Assembly (NCBI GenBank): GCA_041908585.1
Contig: JAYRFB010000088.1
Coordinates: 1 to 12,647, forward strand
DNA: 12,647 nucleotides
From: CAINDZ01 sp041908585
Lineage (GTDB): Bacteria > Krumholzibacteriota > Krumholzibacteriia > LZORAL124-64-63
Reading direction: 5' to 3'
Shown: positions 1 through 6,369 of the stretch, one piece after another
Layout of the letters: each line of letters opens with the position of its first letter
How positions within the stretch are numbered: position 1 is the first letter of the stretch
The notes under the pieces: model-generated
Seen by the model: the letters and a program-made list of their open reading frames with translations, nothing else
Databases searched by the model: none
What the model was told of the DNA's origin: nothing
Made by a program: the position numbers and the translations under genes

Positions 1-203
1 CCTTGCCCGCCGTCCCCGGCCGAAGCGTGACCGGGACCGACCGCCTGCGGCCGGCGGCCCGGCGACCGCCTGCGGTCAGGAAAAGCGCGAACGGGAGCGA
101 ACGTCAAGCAGGAAATGTGCCATCCATGCAAACGTCTGTCAATAAACATCTTAAACAGAAAACGCGATGCGCCAGGGTGTCGCCGCACGGGGCCCGCCGC
201 GGG
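1..203. other. Intergenic region after kdsD with repeats and promoter signals
   Basis: No convincing gene is seen here. Reading frames crossing it are GC-rich shadows with no recognisable protein. Positions 111-172 are clearly more AT-rich than the surroundings and contain minus-strand promoter-like elements (listed separately). Positions 25-103 hold short repeats: a 13-bp direct repeat CGACCGCCTGCGG at 38-50 and 63-75, the second copy being part of the palindrome GACCGC-CT-GCGGTC (64-77). Positions 25-43 and 85-103 are imperfect copies of each other. Around the kdsD stop, 191-196 and 200-205 can form a 6-bp stem including one G-U pair, but no T-run follows directly, so a terminator is not claimed. 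Confidence 0.6.
107..122 (-). promoter_or_regulatory. Candidate sigma-54 (-24/-12) promoter
   Basis: Read on the minus strand the site is TGGCACATTTCCTGCT. The RpoN consensus is TGGCACG-N4-TTGCW. The -24 block TGGCAC is perfect, the invariant GG and GC pairs have the required 10 nt between them, and the -12 block is CTGCT (first T replaced by C). It lies in an AT-rich patch after the kdsD stop and points left, so its target is outside the window. A sigma-70-like -35 TTGACA (137-142) with a poor -10 CACATT (114-119, 17-nt spacer) overlaps it. No rpoN gene or activator is visible here, so use by RpoN is inferred. Confidence 0.5.
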
Positions 204-1244
204 TCACAGCAGGCCCGCGCGGAGGATGTCGTGGATGTGCAGCAGGCCGACCGGTCGCCGCTCGCCATCGGCCACGATCAGCAGCGTCACCGCGCCGCCT
301 TCGCGCCGCTCCATCAGCCGCAGCGCGCTGATCGCCAGCTCCCCGGCGGCGATCGTGGTCGGGCGCGGGTTCATCGCCTCGGTGATGGGCAGGTCCAGGG
401 CCTCACCCCGCTCGAGCAGGACCCTCTTGATGTCGCCGTCGACGCACAGGCCCACGAGCCGGCCGTCGTCATCGACCACGCAGGCCCCACCGAGGCGCTT
501 GCCGACGATCTCCGGCAGCGAAGCGCGCAGGGTCAGGCGGTGGGAGACCACGGGCAGCTCGTCGCCGGTGTGCATCAGCTCGCCCGCGGTCAACAGCAGG
601 CTGCGTCCAAGCGCGCCGCTGGGGTGGAACAGAGCGAAATCCTCCGCGGCAAAGCCGCGCAGCCGGATCAGGGCCACCGCCAGCGCGTCGCCCATCGCCA
701 TGGCCGCCACCGTGGACGTCGTCGGCGTCAGGTTCAGCGGGCAGGCCTCGCGCGCCACCGGGGTGTGCAGAACGACGTCGGCCGCGCGCGCCGCATCGCT
801 GCCGGGATCGGCCGTGATCACGATGGTTCGCATGCCGAACGTCCGGCAGAACGACAGCAGCGCGGTCACCTCGTGGTTCGCCCCGCTGCGGGACACGGCG
901 ATCAGCACCTCGCTGCCACTGACGATGCCGAGGTCGCCGTGCGCGGCCTCCACGGGGTGGATGAACTGGCTGGGCGTGCCCGTGCTGGTGAGCGTGGCGG
1001 CGAGCTTGCGCGCGACGAAGCCGCTCTTGCCCAGGCCGGTGACCATGACGCGCCCGCGCGCCTCCAGCAGGACGCGCACCGCGGTCGCGAAGGACGCGTC
1101 GAGGACGCCGGCCAGGTCGCCGAGCGCCGCAGCCTCCTGCGCCACGGCCTCGCGGCCGAGCGCGACGAGCTCGTCGTCGTCCCAGGCGCGCGCGGGCGCC
1201 GCGGCCCGGGAGCTGTCCTCCCGCTCGGGCACGCCGGCGCTCAT
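204..1244 (-). CDS. kdsD: D-arabinose-5-phosphate isomerase (KdsD/KpsF family)
   Basis: This cytoplasmic enzyme converts D-ribulose-5-phosphate to D-arabinose-5-phosphate, the first committed step of Kdo synthesis. The 346-residue protein has the family layout. A variable N-terminus (1-24) is followed by a sugar isomerase (SIS) domain at about 45-215, with GLGKSG (70-75), HPVEAAHGDLG (96-106), SRSG (118-121), the LNLTPTTST loop (170-178) and HPSGALGR (207-214). Two CBS domains follow at about 224-283 and 288-346. Length fits the family (about 320-350). The ATG overlaps the kdsC stop as ATGA (4 nt), which implies translational coupling and supports this start. It is the last gene of the Kdo operon inside the window. 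GutQ or KpsF paralogues share the fold, but the kds neighbours argue for the lipopolysaccharide role. Confidence 0.96.
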   Translation of the reverse strand: MSAGVPEREDSSRAAAPARAWDDDELVALGREAVAQEAAALGDLAGVLDASFATAVRVLLEARGRVMVTGLGKSGFVARKLAATLTSTGTPSQFIHPVEAAHGDLGIVSGSEVLIAVSRSGANHEVTALLSFCRTFGMRTIVITADPGSDAARAADVVLHTPVAREACPLNLTPTTSTVAAMAMGDALAVALIRLRGFAAEDFALFHPSGALGRSLLLTAGELMHTGDELPVVSHRLTLRASLPEIVGKRLGGACVVDDDGRLVGLCVDGDIKRVLLERGEALDLPITEAMNPRPTTIAAGELAISALRLMERREGGAVTLLIVADGERRPVGLLHIHDILRAGLL

Positions 1245-1915
1245 GCCGGTCCCCTGTCGCGTCCGTGGTCGGACGACAGCTCCGCGCGCGTCGGCTGCCA
1301 GGCCTTGTCGCGCAGGCGGTCCAGCGCCAGCCCGTAGAGGCCGGAGCTCTTGAGGACCAGGTCGGTGACCTCGCGCACGGCGCCCTCGCCCCCGCGGGCC
1401 TGCGTGACGTACAGGCAGGCGTGCCGCACCTCCTGCGGCGCGCAGGGCACGGCGATCGGCAGCCCCACCTGGTGCAGAGCCGGCAGGTCGATGACGTCAT
1501 CGCCGATGTAGCAGGCGTCCGCCGCCGCGCAGCCGGTCTCGGCGAGGATCTCGCCCAGGGCGTCCACCTTGTCGAAGCGCCCGAGCTTGATGGCGTGGAA
1601 ACGGAGCTCCGTGCAGCGGCGCGCGACGATGTCGCTGTTGCGGCCGGTGAGCACGGCCAGGCGGATGCCGGCGGCGCGGGCCATGACCAGCCCGAGGCCG
1701 TCGCGGCTGTGGAACGACTTCAGCGCCTCGCCGTCGGGGCCGTAGAACATGTGGCCGGGGGTCAGCACGCCGTCGGCATCGACGACGAGCAGGCGCACGC
1801 GCGCGAAGCGGTCGGCCAGGTCGTTGCCCGCGCGGACGACGGCCTCCTGGCGGTAGTCCTCGTCGCTGGACGGCGGCCAGGGGAAGTCGCGGGGCACGAA
1901 GGGCGTCTGGGACAT
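1241..1915 (-). CDS. kdsC: 3-deoxy-D-manno-octulosonate-8-phosphate phosphatase
   Basis: This HAD-superfamily phosphatase removes the phosphate from Kdo-8-phosphate to give free Kdo. The 224-residue product has the C0-type HAD signature DADGVLT (46-52, catalytic Asp46 and Asp48), a threonine motif in LTGRNSD, a conserved Lys region in KLGRFDKV, and the acidic motif GDDVIDLPAL. The C-terminal ARGGEGAVREVTDLVL matches the family's GGxGAVRE tail that closes over the active site. Usual length is about 170-190, so some 30 extra residues lie before the domain (rich in P, D and E). The frame stays open upstream to 2200 inside kdsA, but ATG at 1915 shares one base with the kdsA TGA and gives a sensible start. 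It ends in a 4-nt overlap with kdsD. Confidence 0.95.
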   Translation of the reverse strand: MSQTPFVPRDFPWPPSSDEDYRQEAVVRAGNDLADRFARVRLLVVDADGVLTPGHMFYGPDGEALKSFHSRDGLGLVMARAAGIRLAVLTGRNSDIVARRCTELRFHAIKLGRFDKVDALGEILAETGCAAADACYIGDDVIDLPALHQVGLPIAVPCAPQEVRHACLYVTQARGGEGAVREVTDLVLKSSGLYGLALDRLRDKAWQPTRAELSSDHGRDRGPA

Positions 1916-2766
1916 CACGCCTCGCTTTCGAGGAAGAGTTCGCGCGCGCGGGCCAGTTGCCGCAGCAGCGGCGCGGCCGTCGCCAGGGGCAGCTGGCTGG
2001 CCGCGTCGCTGCGCGCGCGGGACGGCTCCGGATGGACCTCGAGGAACACGGCGTCGGCGCCGGCGGCCACGCCGCAGCGCGCCAGCAGCGGGATCATCGC
2101 CGGCTGCCCGCCGGTCGCGCTCCCGGTGCTTCCCGGCGACTGCACCGCGTGCGTGGCATCCATGACCACGGGTTGGCCGAGCGCGCGCATGAGGGCGCAC
2201 CCGCGGAAATCCACGACCAGGTCACGGTAGCCGAAGAACGAGCCACGCTCGGTCAGCAGGACGCCGGCGCCGCCGGCCGCGAGCACCTTGCGCGCGGCGT
2301 GGCCCAGGTCCCCGGGCGCCAGGAACTGTCCCTTCTTCACGTTGACCAGGCGCCCGGTGGCGCCGGCCGCTTCCAGCAGCGAGGTCTGCCGGCAGAGGAA
2401 CGCCGGGATCTGCAGCACCTCGGCCACGGCGGCCGCCGGCGCGGCCTCGCCGGGCTGGTGCACATCCGTCAGCACGGGCACGCCCACCTCGCGGCCGATG
2501 CGCCCGAGCAGGGCAAGCCCCTCGTCGGGGCCGGGGCCGCGGTAGCTCTCGCCGCTGGTGCGGTTGTCCTTGGCGTAGGACGCCTTGAAGCAGTAGCCGA
2601 GGCCCAGGTCGCCGCACGTCCGCGCCAGGTGCTCCGCGATGCGCAGCATCTCGTCCGGCTCCTCCAGCACGCAGGGGCCGGCGATGACGAACAGGGGCTG
2701 TCCCCGGCCGACGGGGCGGCCGCCGATGGTGACCGGCTCGGCCGGACGACACGCAGTCGGGTCCAC
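1915..2766 (-). CDS. kdsA: Kdo-8-phosphate synthase, metal-dependent type
   Basis: This enzyme condenses phosphoenolpyruvate with arabinose-5-phosphate to Kdo-8-phosphate in the cytoplasm. The 283-residue TIM-barrel protein carries the family motifs IAGPCVLE (28-35), KASYAKDNRTS, LTDVH, IPAFLCRQTSLL, VNVKKGQFLAP, LTERGSFFGYRDLVVDFR, MDATHAVQ and FLEVHPEPSRA followed by SDAASQLPL. In the metal-dependent (Aquifex) class the AGPC cysteine is a metal ligand, whereas metal-independent enzymes such as E. coli KdsA have Asn there. Here it is Cys32, and the other ligands (His of DATH, Glu of FLEVH, Asp of SDA) are also present. The start is GTG with AAAGGA seven bases upstream, 19 nt after pyrG. Its stop shares one base with the kdsC ATG. 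Confidence 0.97.
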   Translation of the reverse strand: MDPTACRPAEPVTIGGRPVGRGQPLFVIAGPCVLEEPDEMLRIAEHLARTCGDLGLGYCFKASYAKDNRTSGESYRGPGPDEGLALLGRIGREVGVPVLTDVHQPGEAAPAAAVAEVLQIPAFLCRQTSLLEAAGATGRLVNVKKGQFLAPGDLGHAARKVLAAGGAGVLLTERGSFFGYRDLVVDFRGCALMRALGQPVVMDATHAVQSPGSTGSATGGQPAMIPLLARCGVAAGADAVFLEVHPEPSRARSDAASQLPLATAAPLLRQLARARELFLESEA

Positions 2767-2785
2767 GACACGGTCCTTTCGAAGC

Positions 2786-4453
2786 TCAGCCCGCGGCCCG
2801 GTCGGTGGCGCGGTCGGCCACGCGGGCCGGCGCGCCGTCGCGGTGGGCCAGCGCCGCCCCCACGAAGGCGCGGAACAGCGGGTGCGGCCGGCGCGGCCGC
2901 GACTTCAGCTCGGGATGGAACTGCGCGGCGATGAAGAACGGGTGCGAGGGCAGCTCCATGATCTCGACCAGCTGCCCGTCGGGCGACACGCCCGAGAACA
3001 CGACGCCGGCGCCGACGAACGCCTCGCGGTAGTCGTTGTTCACCTCGTAGCGGTGCCGGTGCCTCTCTGAGATCTCCTGGCGCCCGTAGGCGCGCGAGGC
3101 GAGCGTGCCGGGCTCGATGCGGCACGGATAGGCGCCCAGCCGCATCGTCCCGCCGAGGTTGACGATGCCCTTCTGCTTCTCCATGAGGTGGATCACCGGG
3201 TGCGGCGTGTCGGGGTCGAATTCGGCGCTGCCGGCCCGCTCGAGGCCCAGCAGGTCGCGGCCGATCTCGATCATCGCGCACTGCAGGCCCAGGCAGATCC
3301 CCAGGAACGGGATCCCCTGCTCGCGCGCGAAGCGGATCGCGCGGACCTTGCCCGGGATGCCGCGGTCGCCGAAGCCCCCCGGCACCAGCACGCCGTGGCA
3401 GCCGGCGAACACCTCGCGCAGGCGCGCGTCTCCCACATCCTCGCCCTCGAGCGACTCGGAGTCGATCCAGACCTGCTCGACCCCGGCGCGGTTCGGGATG
3501 CCCGCGTGGATGAAGGCCTCGCTGATGCTCTTGTAGGCATCCTTCAGCTCGATGTACTTGCCGACGATCGCGACACGCACGCGGTCGGGCGGCGCCAGGA
3601 TCAGGTCGACCATGCGCCGCCACTCGGCCAGGTCCGGCTCCGGCGTCTCGAGGCCCAGGCGCTTGCAGAGCCGCCGGTCGAAGTCCTGCTCGTGCATCGT
3701 CAGCGGCACCTCGTAGATGCTCGCGACGTCGCGCCCGTCGATCACGTTCGCGACCGGCAGGTTGCAGAACAGGGCGATCTTGCGCCGCGCGTCCTCGCCG
3801 ATCGGCTGGCTGGTGCGGCACATCAGGAAGTCCGGCTGGATGCCGATGCTGCGCAGCTCGCGCACCGAGTGCTGCGTCGGCTTGGTCTTGATCTCGCCGG
3901 CCGCGGCGATGTAGGGCACCAGTGTCAGGTGCAGCGAGGCCGAATCCTCGGGCTCGTTCTCCAGCCGGAACTGGCGGATGGCCTCCAGGAACGGCAGGCT
4001 CTCGATGTCGCCGACGGTGCCGCCGATCTCGGTGATGACGACGTCGACCGTCGGGTCGCTCTGCGCCGGCAGCATGATGCGGCGCTTGATCTCGTCGGTG
4101 ACGTGCGGGATGACCTGCACCGTGCGGCCGAGGTACTCGCCCTTGCGCTCGCGGGCCAGGATGGTCTCGTAGACGCGGCCGCTGGTCAGGTTGTGGATCT
4201 GCGCCAGGTCGGTATCGGTGAAGCGCTCGTAGTGCCCGAGGTCCAGGTCGCACTCGGCGCCATCATCCAGCACGAACACCTCGCCATGCTGGAACGGGCT
4301 CATCGTGCCGGGGTCGACGTTCAGGTAGGGATCGAACTTCTGGAGCACCACCTTCAGGCCGCGGGCCTTCAGGAGGTTGCCCAGCGAGGCGCTGGCGATG
4401 CCCTTGCCCAGCGCCGAGACGACGCCGCCGGTGACGAACACGTACTTCGCCAT
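2786..4453 (-). CDS. pyrG: CTP synthase (glutamine-hydrolysing)
   Basis: PyrG aminates UTP to CTP using glutamine and ATP. The 555-residue protein starts with the synthetase (amidoligase) domain, with the nucleotide-binding loop GGVVSALGKG (9-18), QKFDPYLNVDPGTMSPFQHGEVFV (39-62, in part) and the ITEIGGTVGDIES block (140-152). A class I glutamine amidotransferase domain follows, with LVPGGFGDRG (356-365), nucleophile Cys387 in FLGICLGLQ and the His513/Glu515 pair in QFHPEL. Most family members read VVSSLGKG; here one Ser is Ala14. A short Ala/Arg-rich tail (537-555) is extra. The ATG at 4453 has GGGAG five bases upstream. Lying between kdsB and kdsA, it can supply the CTP that KdsB uses. Confidence 0.98.
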   Translation of the reverse strand: MAKYVFVTGGVVSALGKGIASASLGNLLKARGLKVVLQKFDPYLNVDPGTMSPFQHGEVFVLDDGAECDLDLGHYERFTDTDLAQIHNLTSGRVYETILARERKGEYLGRTVQVIPHVTDEIKRRIMLPAQSDPTVDVVITEIGGTVGDIESLPFLEAIRQFRLENEPEDSASLHLTLVPYIAAAGEIKTKPTQHSVRELRSIGIQPDFLMCRTSQPIGEDARRKIALFCNLPVANVIDGRDVASIYEVPLTMHEQDFDRRLCKRLGLETPEPDLAEWRRMVDLILAPPDRVRVAIVGKYIELKDAYKSISEAFIHAGIPNRAGVEQVWIDSESLEGEDVGDARLREVFAGCHGVLVPGGFGDRGIPGKVRAIRFAREQGIPFLGICLGLQCAMIEIGRDLLGLERAGSAEFDPDTPHPVIHLMEKQKGIVNLGGTMRLGAYPCRIEPGTLASRAYGRQEISERHRHRYEVNNDYREAFVGAGVVFSGVSPDGQLVEIMELPSHPFFIAAQFHPELKSRPRRPHPLFRAFVGAALAHRDGAPARVADRATDRAAG

Positions 4454-4540
4454 GCTGCTCCCTGCTCCGCCGCGCGGCGGCTTCCCTGCCTCGGCCGTTG
4501 CCGCACCCCGCTGCGCGCCGCGGCTGCGGCGTCGCGGCCC
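4454..4540 (-). repeat. GC-rich palindromes between kdsB and pyrG
   Basis: This 87-nt gap is the largest in the kds operon. It holds a perfect 14-bp palindrome CCGCCGCGCGGCGG (4467-4480) just upstream of the pyrG ribosome site, and a 5-bp stem with a 4-nt loop at 4517-4530 near the end of kdsB. No U-run follows either, so neither looks like a standard terminator. No internal promoter is visible. An mRNA-processing or attenuation role is possible but unproven. Confidence 0.4.
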
Positions 4541-5353
4541 TCAGCGCCCGGCCGGCCAGGCCGCGCGCACGCGCTCGAGGTCGGCCGGCGTATCGACGCC
4601 GACCGGTCCGGCGGCCACGCGCACGACACCGATGCTCAGCCCGTTCTCCAGCGCCCGCAGCTGCTCGAGTCCCTCCACCTGCTCGAGCGGCGTCGGCGGC
4701 AGGCCGGCGAAACGCAGCAGCGCCGCCCGCCGGTAGGCGTAGATGCCCACATGGCGAAGCGCGGCGGCGTGGCCGGCGGCCTCCCTGCCCGGAAACATAC
4801 CGGGAATCGGCGCCCGCGAAAAGTACAAAGCCCGCCCGTCGCGCGCCGTGACGACCTTGACCACGTTCGGGTCGCGCCAGGACGCCTGCTCGGCGAAGGC
4901 ATGGCCGCAGGTCCCGATATCCCAGGCCGGCTCGTCCTGCATGAAGGCGATGAGCGCGTCGACGTCGCCGGCCGGCAGCAGCGGTTCATCACCCTGCAGG
5001 TTGACCACCAGCGCAGCCTGGTGACGGGCGGCCACCTCGGCGATGCGGTCGGTGCCGGTGGCGTGGTCGGCCGTCATCTCGCAGCCGAACCCCGCCGCGG
5101 TCACCGCCGCATGGATGCGCTCGTCGTCGGTGGCCACGACGATGCGGTCGGCCCGCCGGATGCCCTGCGCGTTCTCGGCCACGCGCACGATCAGGGGCCG
5201 GCCATGGAGGTCGGCAAGGGCCTTGCCGGGAAAGCGGCTCGAGCCGTAGCGCGCAGGGATGACCACCAGGACGCCGCCTGCCGCCGGGGCGTCCGCGCCA
5301 ATGGCGAGGCCCACCCCGCGAGGGGTGGGCCCGGTGTGCACGTCGCGTGTCAT
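4541..5353 (-). CDS. kdsB: CMP-Kdo synthetase (Kdo cytidylyltransferase)
   Basis: KdsB joins Kdo to CMP from CTP, giving the activated sugar used in lipid A-core assembly. The 270-residue sequence has the nucleotidyltransferase N-terminus PARYGSSRFPGK (33-44), NLQGDEP (118-124), HVGIYAYRR (201-209), the Glu-rich LEQVEGLEQLRALE stretch, and GVDTPADL (252-259). Family members usually begin two to five residues before the VVIPAR strand, at about 250 aa, so roughly 25 residues here are extra. They are encoded over a perfect hairpin (5308-5331). The ATG at 5353 lies 3 nt after the rpmA stop with only a weak ribosome site, which suggests re-initiation. A later GTG start (codon 14 or 30) is possible. 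Function is clear; the start is not. Confidence 0.93.
   Translation of the reverse strand: MTRDVHTGPTPRGVGLAIGADAPAAGGVLVVIPARYGSSRFPGKALADLHGRPLIVRVAENAQGIRRADRIVVATDDERIHAAVTAAGFGCEMTADHATGTDRIAEVAARHQAALVVNLQGDEPLLPAGDVDALIAFMQDEPAWDIGTCGHAFAEQASWRDPNVVKVVTARDGRALYFSRAPIPGMFPGREAAGHAAALRHVGIYAYRRAALLRFAGLPPTPLEQVEGLEQLRALENGLSIGVVRVAAGPVGVDTPADLERVRAAWPAGR
5308..5331 (-). repeat. Perfect 10-bp hairpin at the 5' end of kdsB
   Basis: The arms are GGCCCACCCC (5308-5317) and GGGGTGGGCC (5322-5331) around a 4-nt loop. The stem is perfect. In the minus-strand transcript it begins 22 nt inside the annotated kdsB start. The following bases (UCGCCAUUGG) are not U-rich, so it is not a canonical terminator. 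It could be a partial terminator, a processing site setting the ribosomal-protein to kdsB ratio, or a translation brake. Confidence 0.65.
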
Positions 5354-5356
5354 CGC

Positions 5357-5611
5357 CTACAGCGGGAGGATGTTGACCCGCTTCTTGGTCCCGCGGAAGT
5401 CCTGGAACTCCACGGTCCCGTCGACGAGCGCGTACAGGGTGTCGTCGCCGCCCTTGGCGACATGCTTGCCCGGGTGGATCCGCGTGCCGCGCTGGCGCAC
5501 CAGGATGGTGCCGGCGCTGACCGTCTGCCCCCCGAAGCGCTTGACGCCCAGGTTCTTGGGATTGGAATCGCGCCCGTTCCGGGTCGATCCGCCTGCTTTC
5601 TTATGCGCCAT
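5357..5611 (-). CDS. rpmA: 50S ribosomal protein L27
   Basis: L27 is a large-subunit protein whose flexible N-terminus reaches the peptidyl-transferase centre. The 84-residue product starts AHKKAGGSTRNGRDSN and continues GVKRFGGQTVSAGTILVRQRG, KHVAKGGDDTLYALVDG and VNILPL, all matching the family in order and length. The frame is open 17 codons further upstream, but ATG at 5611 gives the canonical start and has AAGGTGG about eight bases before it. There is no N-terminal extension of the kind cut by Prp protease in Firmicutes. It follows rplU by 64 nt and precedes kdsB by 3 nt. Confidence 0.98.
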   Translation of the reverse strand: MAHKKAGGSTRNGRDSNPKNLGVKRFGGQTVSAGTILVRQRGTRIHPGKHVAKGGDDTLYALVDGTVEFQDFRGTKKRVNILPL

Positions 5612-5675
5612 GTCCCACCTTCTCTTGACGGCTGGCCCCGGCGACCGCTGCGCGGCCGCCACGGGCGGGTTCGGC

Positions 5676-5987
5676 TCAACCGGTGATGCCGGTGATGCGG
5701 ATCTGGGTGAACGGCTGGCGATGGCCGGTCTTGCGCCGGTAGTTCTTGCGGCGGCGCTTCTTGAAGATGACGATCTTCCGGCTCAGCCCGTGGGCGAGCA
5801 CCTCGGCCTTGACCGCCGCCCCGGCCACGATCGGATTGCCGACCTTGACCGACGCGCCGTCCGACACCATGAGGACCTGGTCGAAACTCAGCTTGGCGCC
5901 GACTTCGTCCGCCAGCAGCGGCACCTGCAGCGTCGTGTCCGGCGTGACCCGGAACTGCTGCTCCTTGATCTTGACTACAGCGTACAT
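5676..5987 (-). CDS. rplU: 50S ribosomal protein L21
   Basis: L21 binds 23S rRNA in the large subunit and is almost always encoded before L27. The 103-residue protein shows the family start MYAVVKIKEQQFRV, the core LPLLADEVGAKLSFDQVLMVSDG-like segment with VKVGNPIV, and the basic RNA-binding end KIVIFKKRRRKNYRRKTGHRQPFTQIRI. TAGGAT lies just before the ATG. It is the first gene of the leftward operon and is preceded by a 120-130 nt leader after the predicted promoter. Confidence 0.98.
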   Translation of the reverse strand: MYAVVKIKEQQFRVTPDTTLQVPLLADEVGAKLSFDQVLMVSDGASVKVGNPIVAGAAVKAEVLAHGLSRKIVIFKKRRRKNYRRKTGHRQPFTQIRITGITG

Positions 5988-6118
5988 CGCGATCCTACCC
6001 GTTGGCCGTTCCTATCCGGCGGTGCAGCCGGCCCCGCGGCGCCAGGACCAGGTCCGGCACGCGGCGCGGGCACAAGAGGACGCGGGCGCAACCGCGCCCG
6101 GCCTCTGACACAAGCGGC
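5988..6118 (-). promoter_or_regulatory. rplU 5' leader with hairpins
   Basis: The predicted untranslated leader of the rplU operon is about 125 nt. It can form a 7-bp stem CGGGCGC/GCGCCCG with a 4-nt loop (6083-6100) and a 5-bp stem CCGGC/GCCGG with a 6-nt loop (6016-6031). L21 leader RNAs (autoregulatory motifs) are known in other bacteria. The position and size fit such a role, but I cannot match a described consensus from sequence alone. Confidence 0.4.
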
Positions 6119-6119
6119 A

Positions 6120-6149
6120 ATAATAGTGCCGTCCCCGGCGCCCCGTCAA
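6120..6149 (-). promoter_or_regulatory. Sigma-70-type promoter of the rplU-kds operon
   Basis: On the minus strand the -35 TTGACG (6144-6149) and -10 TATTAT (6120-6125) are separated by 18 nt. Both hexamers differ from consensus at one base. Transcription would start near 6112 and run into rplU. No other strong promoter was seen in the operon down to kdsD, so it probably drives all seven genes. Confidence 0.75.
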
Positions 6150-6278
6150 GGCCGGGGTCGGGGAATCGCACCGCCGGCGACCGGCCCGGCCCGCGCCGGC
6201 GGGATCCCGGCCCGGCCGGGGCCAGGCCCTGCCTCCGCGACGATCGGCCCGGCGCCGCCGGGGCGGCCCGGACGGCGG

Positions 6279-6306
6279 TTGACATCGCGCCCGGCGGCCT
6301 TAACCT
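6279..6306 (+). promoter_or_regulatory. Sigma-70-type promoter of trxB
   Basis: A perfect -35 TTGACA (6279-6284) is followed after 16 nt by TAACCT (6301-6306), which keeps the key T1, A2 and T6 of the -10 element. Predicted transcription starts near 6313, about 57 nt before the trxB ATG. The -35 is strong and the -10 is moderate. Confidence 0.6.
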
Positions 6307-6369
6307 GAAGCGATGTTGTCAGCAGGCGGGGCCGCCCCCACTCCCCCTTACCCAGGAAGTCGGACCAGC

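Larger units (their letters stand above)
5988..6369. other. Divergent control region between rplU and trxB
   Basis: This 382-nt stretch contains no supported gene. It carries two back-to-back promoters: one for rplU (6120-6149, minus) and one for trxB (6279-6306, plus). The roughly 130 bp between them (6150-6278) are extremely GC-rich and include an 11-bp direct repeat CCGGCCCGGCC at 6181-6191 and 6207-6217, which may be simple compositional bias. Confidence 0.6.

Noticed and set aside
3..1353. Plus-strand frames opposite kdsD and kdsC
   Set aside because: Shadow frames of the two kds genes; composition is typical of antisense GC-rich DNA and no domain is visible.
5612..5662. 17-residue N-terminal extension of L27 as a Prp protease cleavage leader
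   Set aside because: The canonical ATG at 5611 has a good ribosome site, and the upstream residues do not resemble the Firmicutes cleavage sequence; no prp gene lies between rplU and rpmA.
3188..5686. Very long plus-strand open frame (832 codons) opposite pyrG and kdsB
   Set aside because: It is antisense to three confidently identified genes, is low-complexity (A, R, D, H, Q, L) as expected from GC-rich shadow frames, and shows no recognisable motif.
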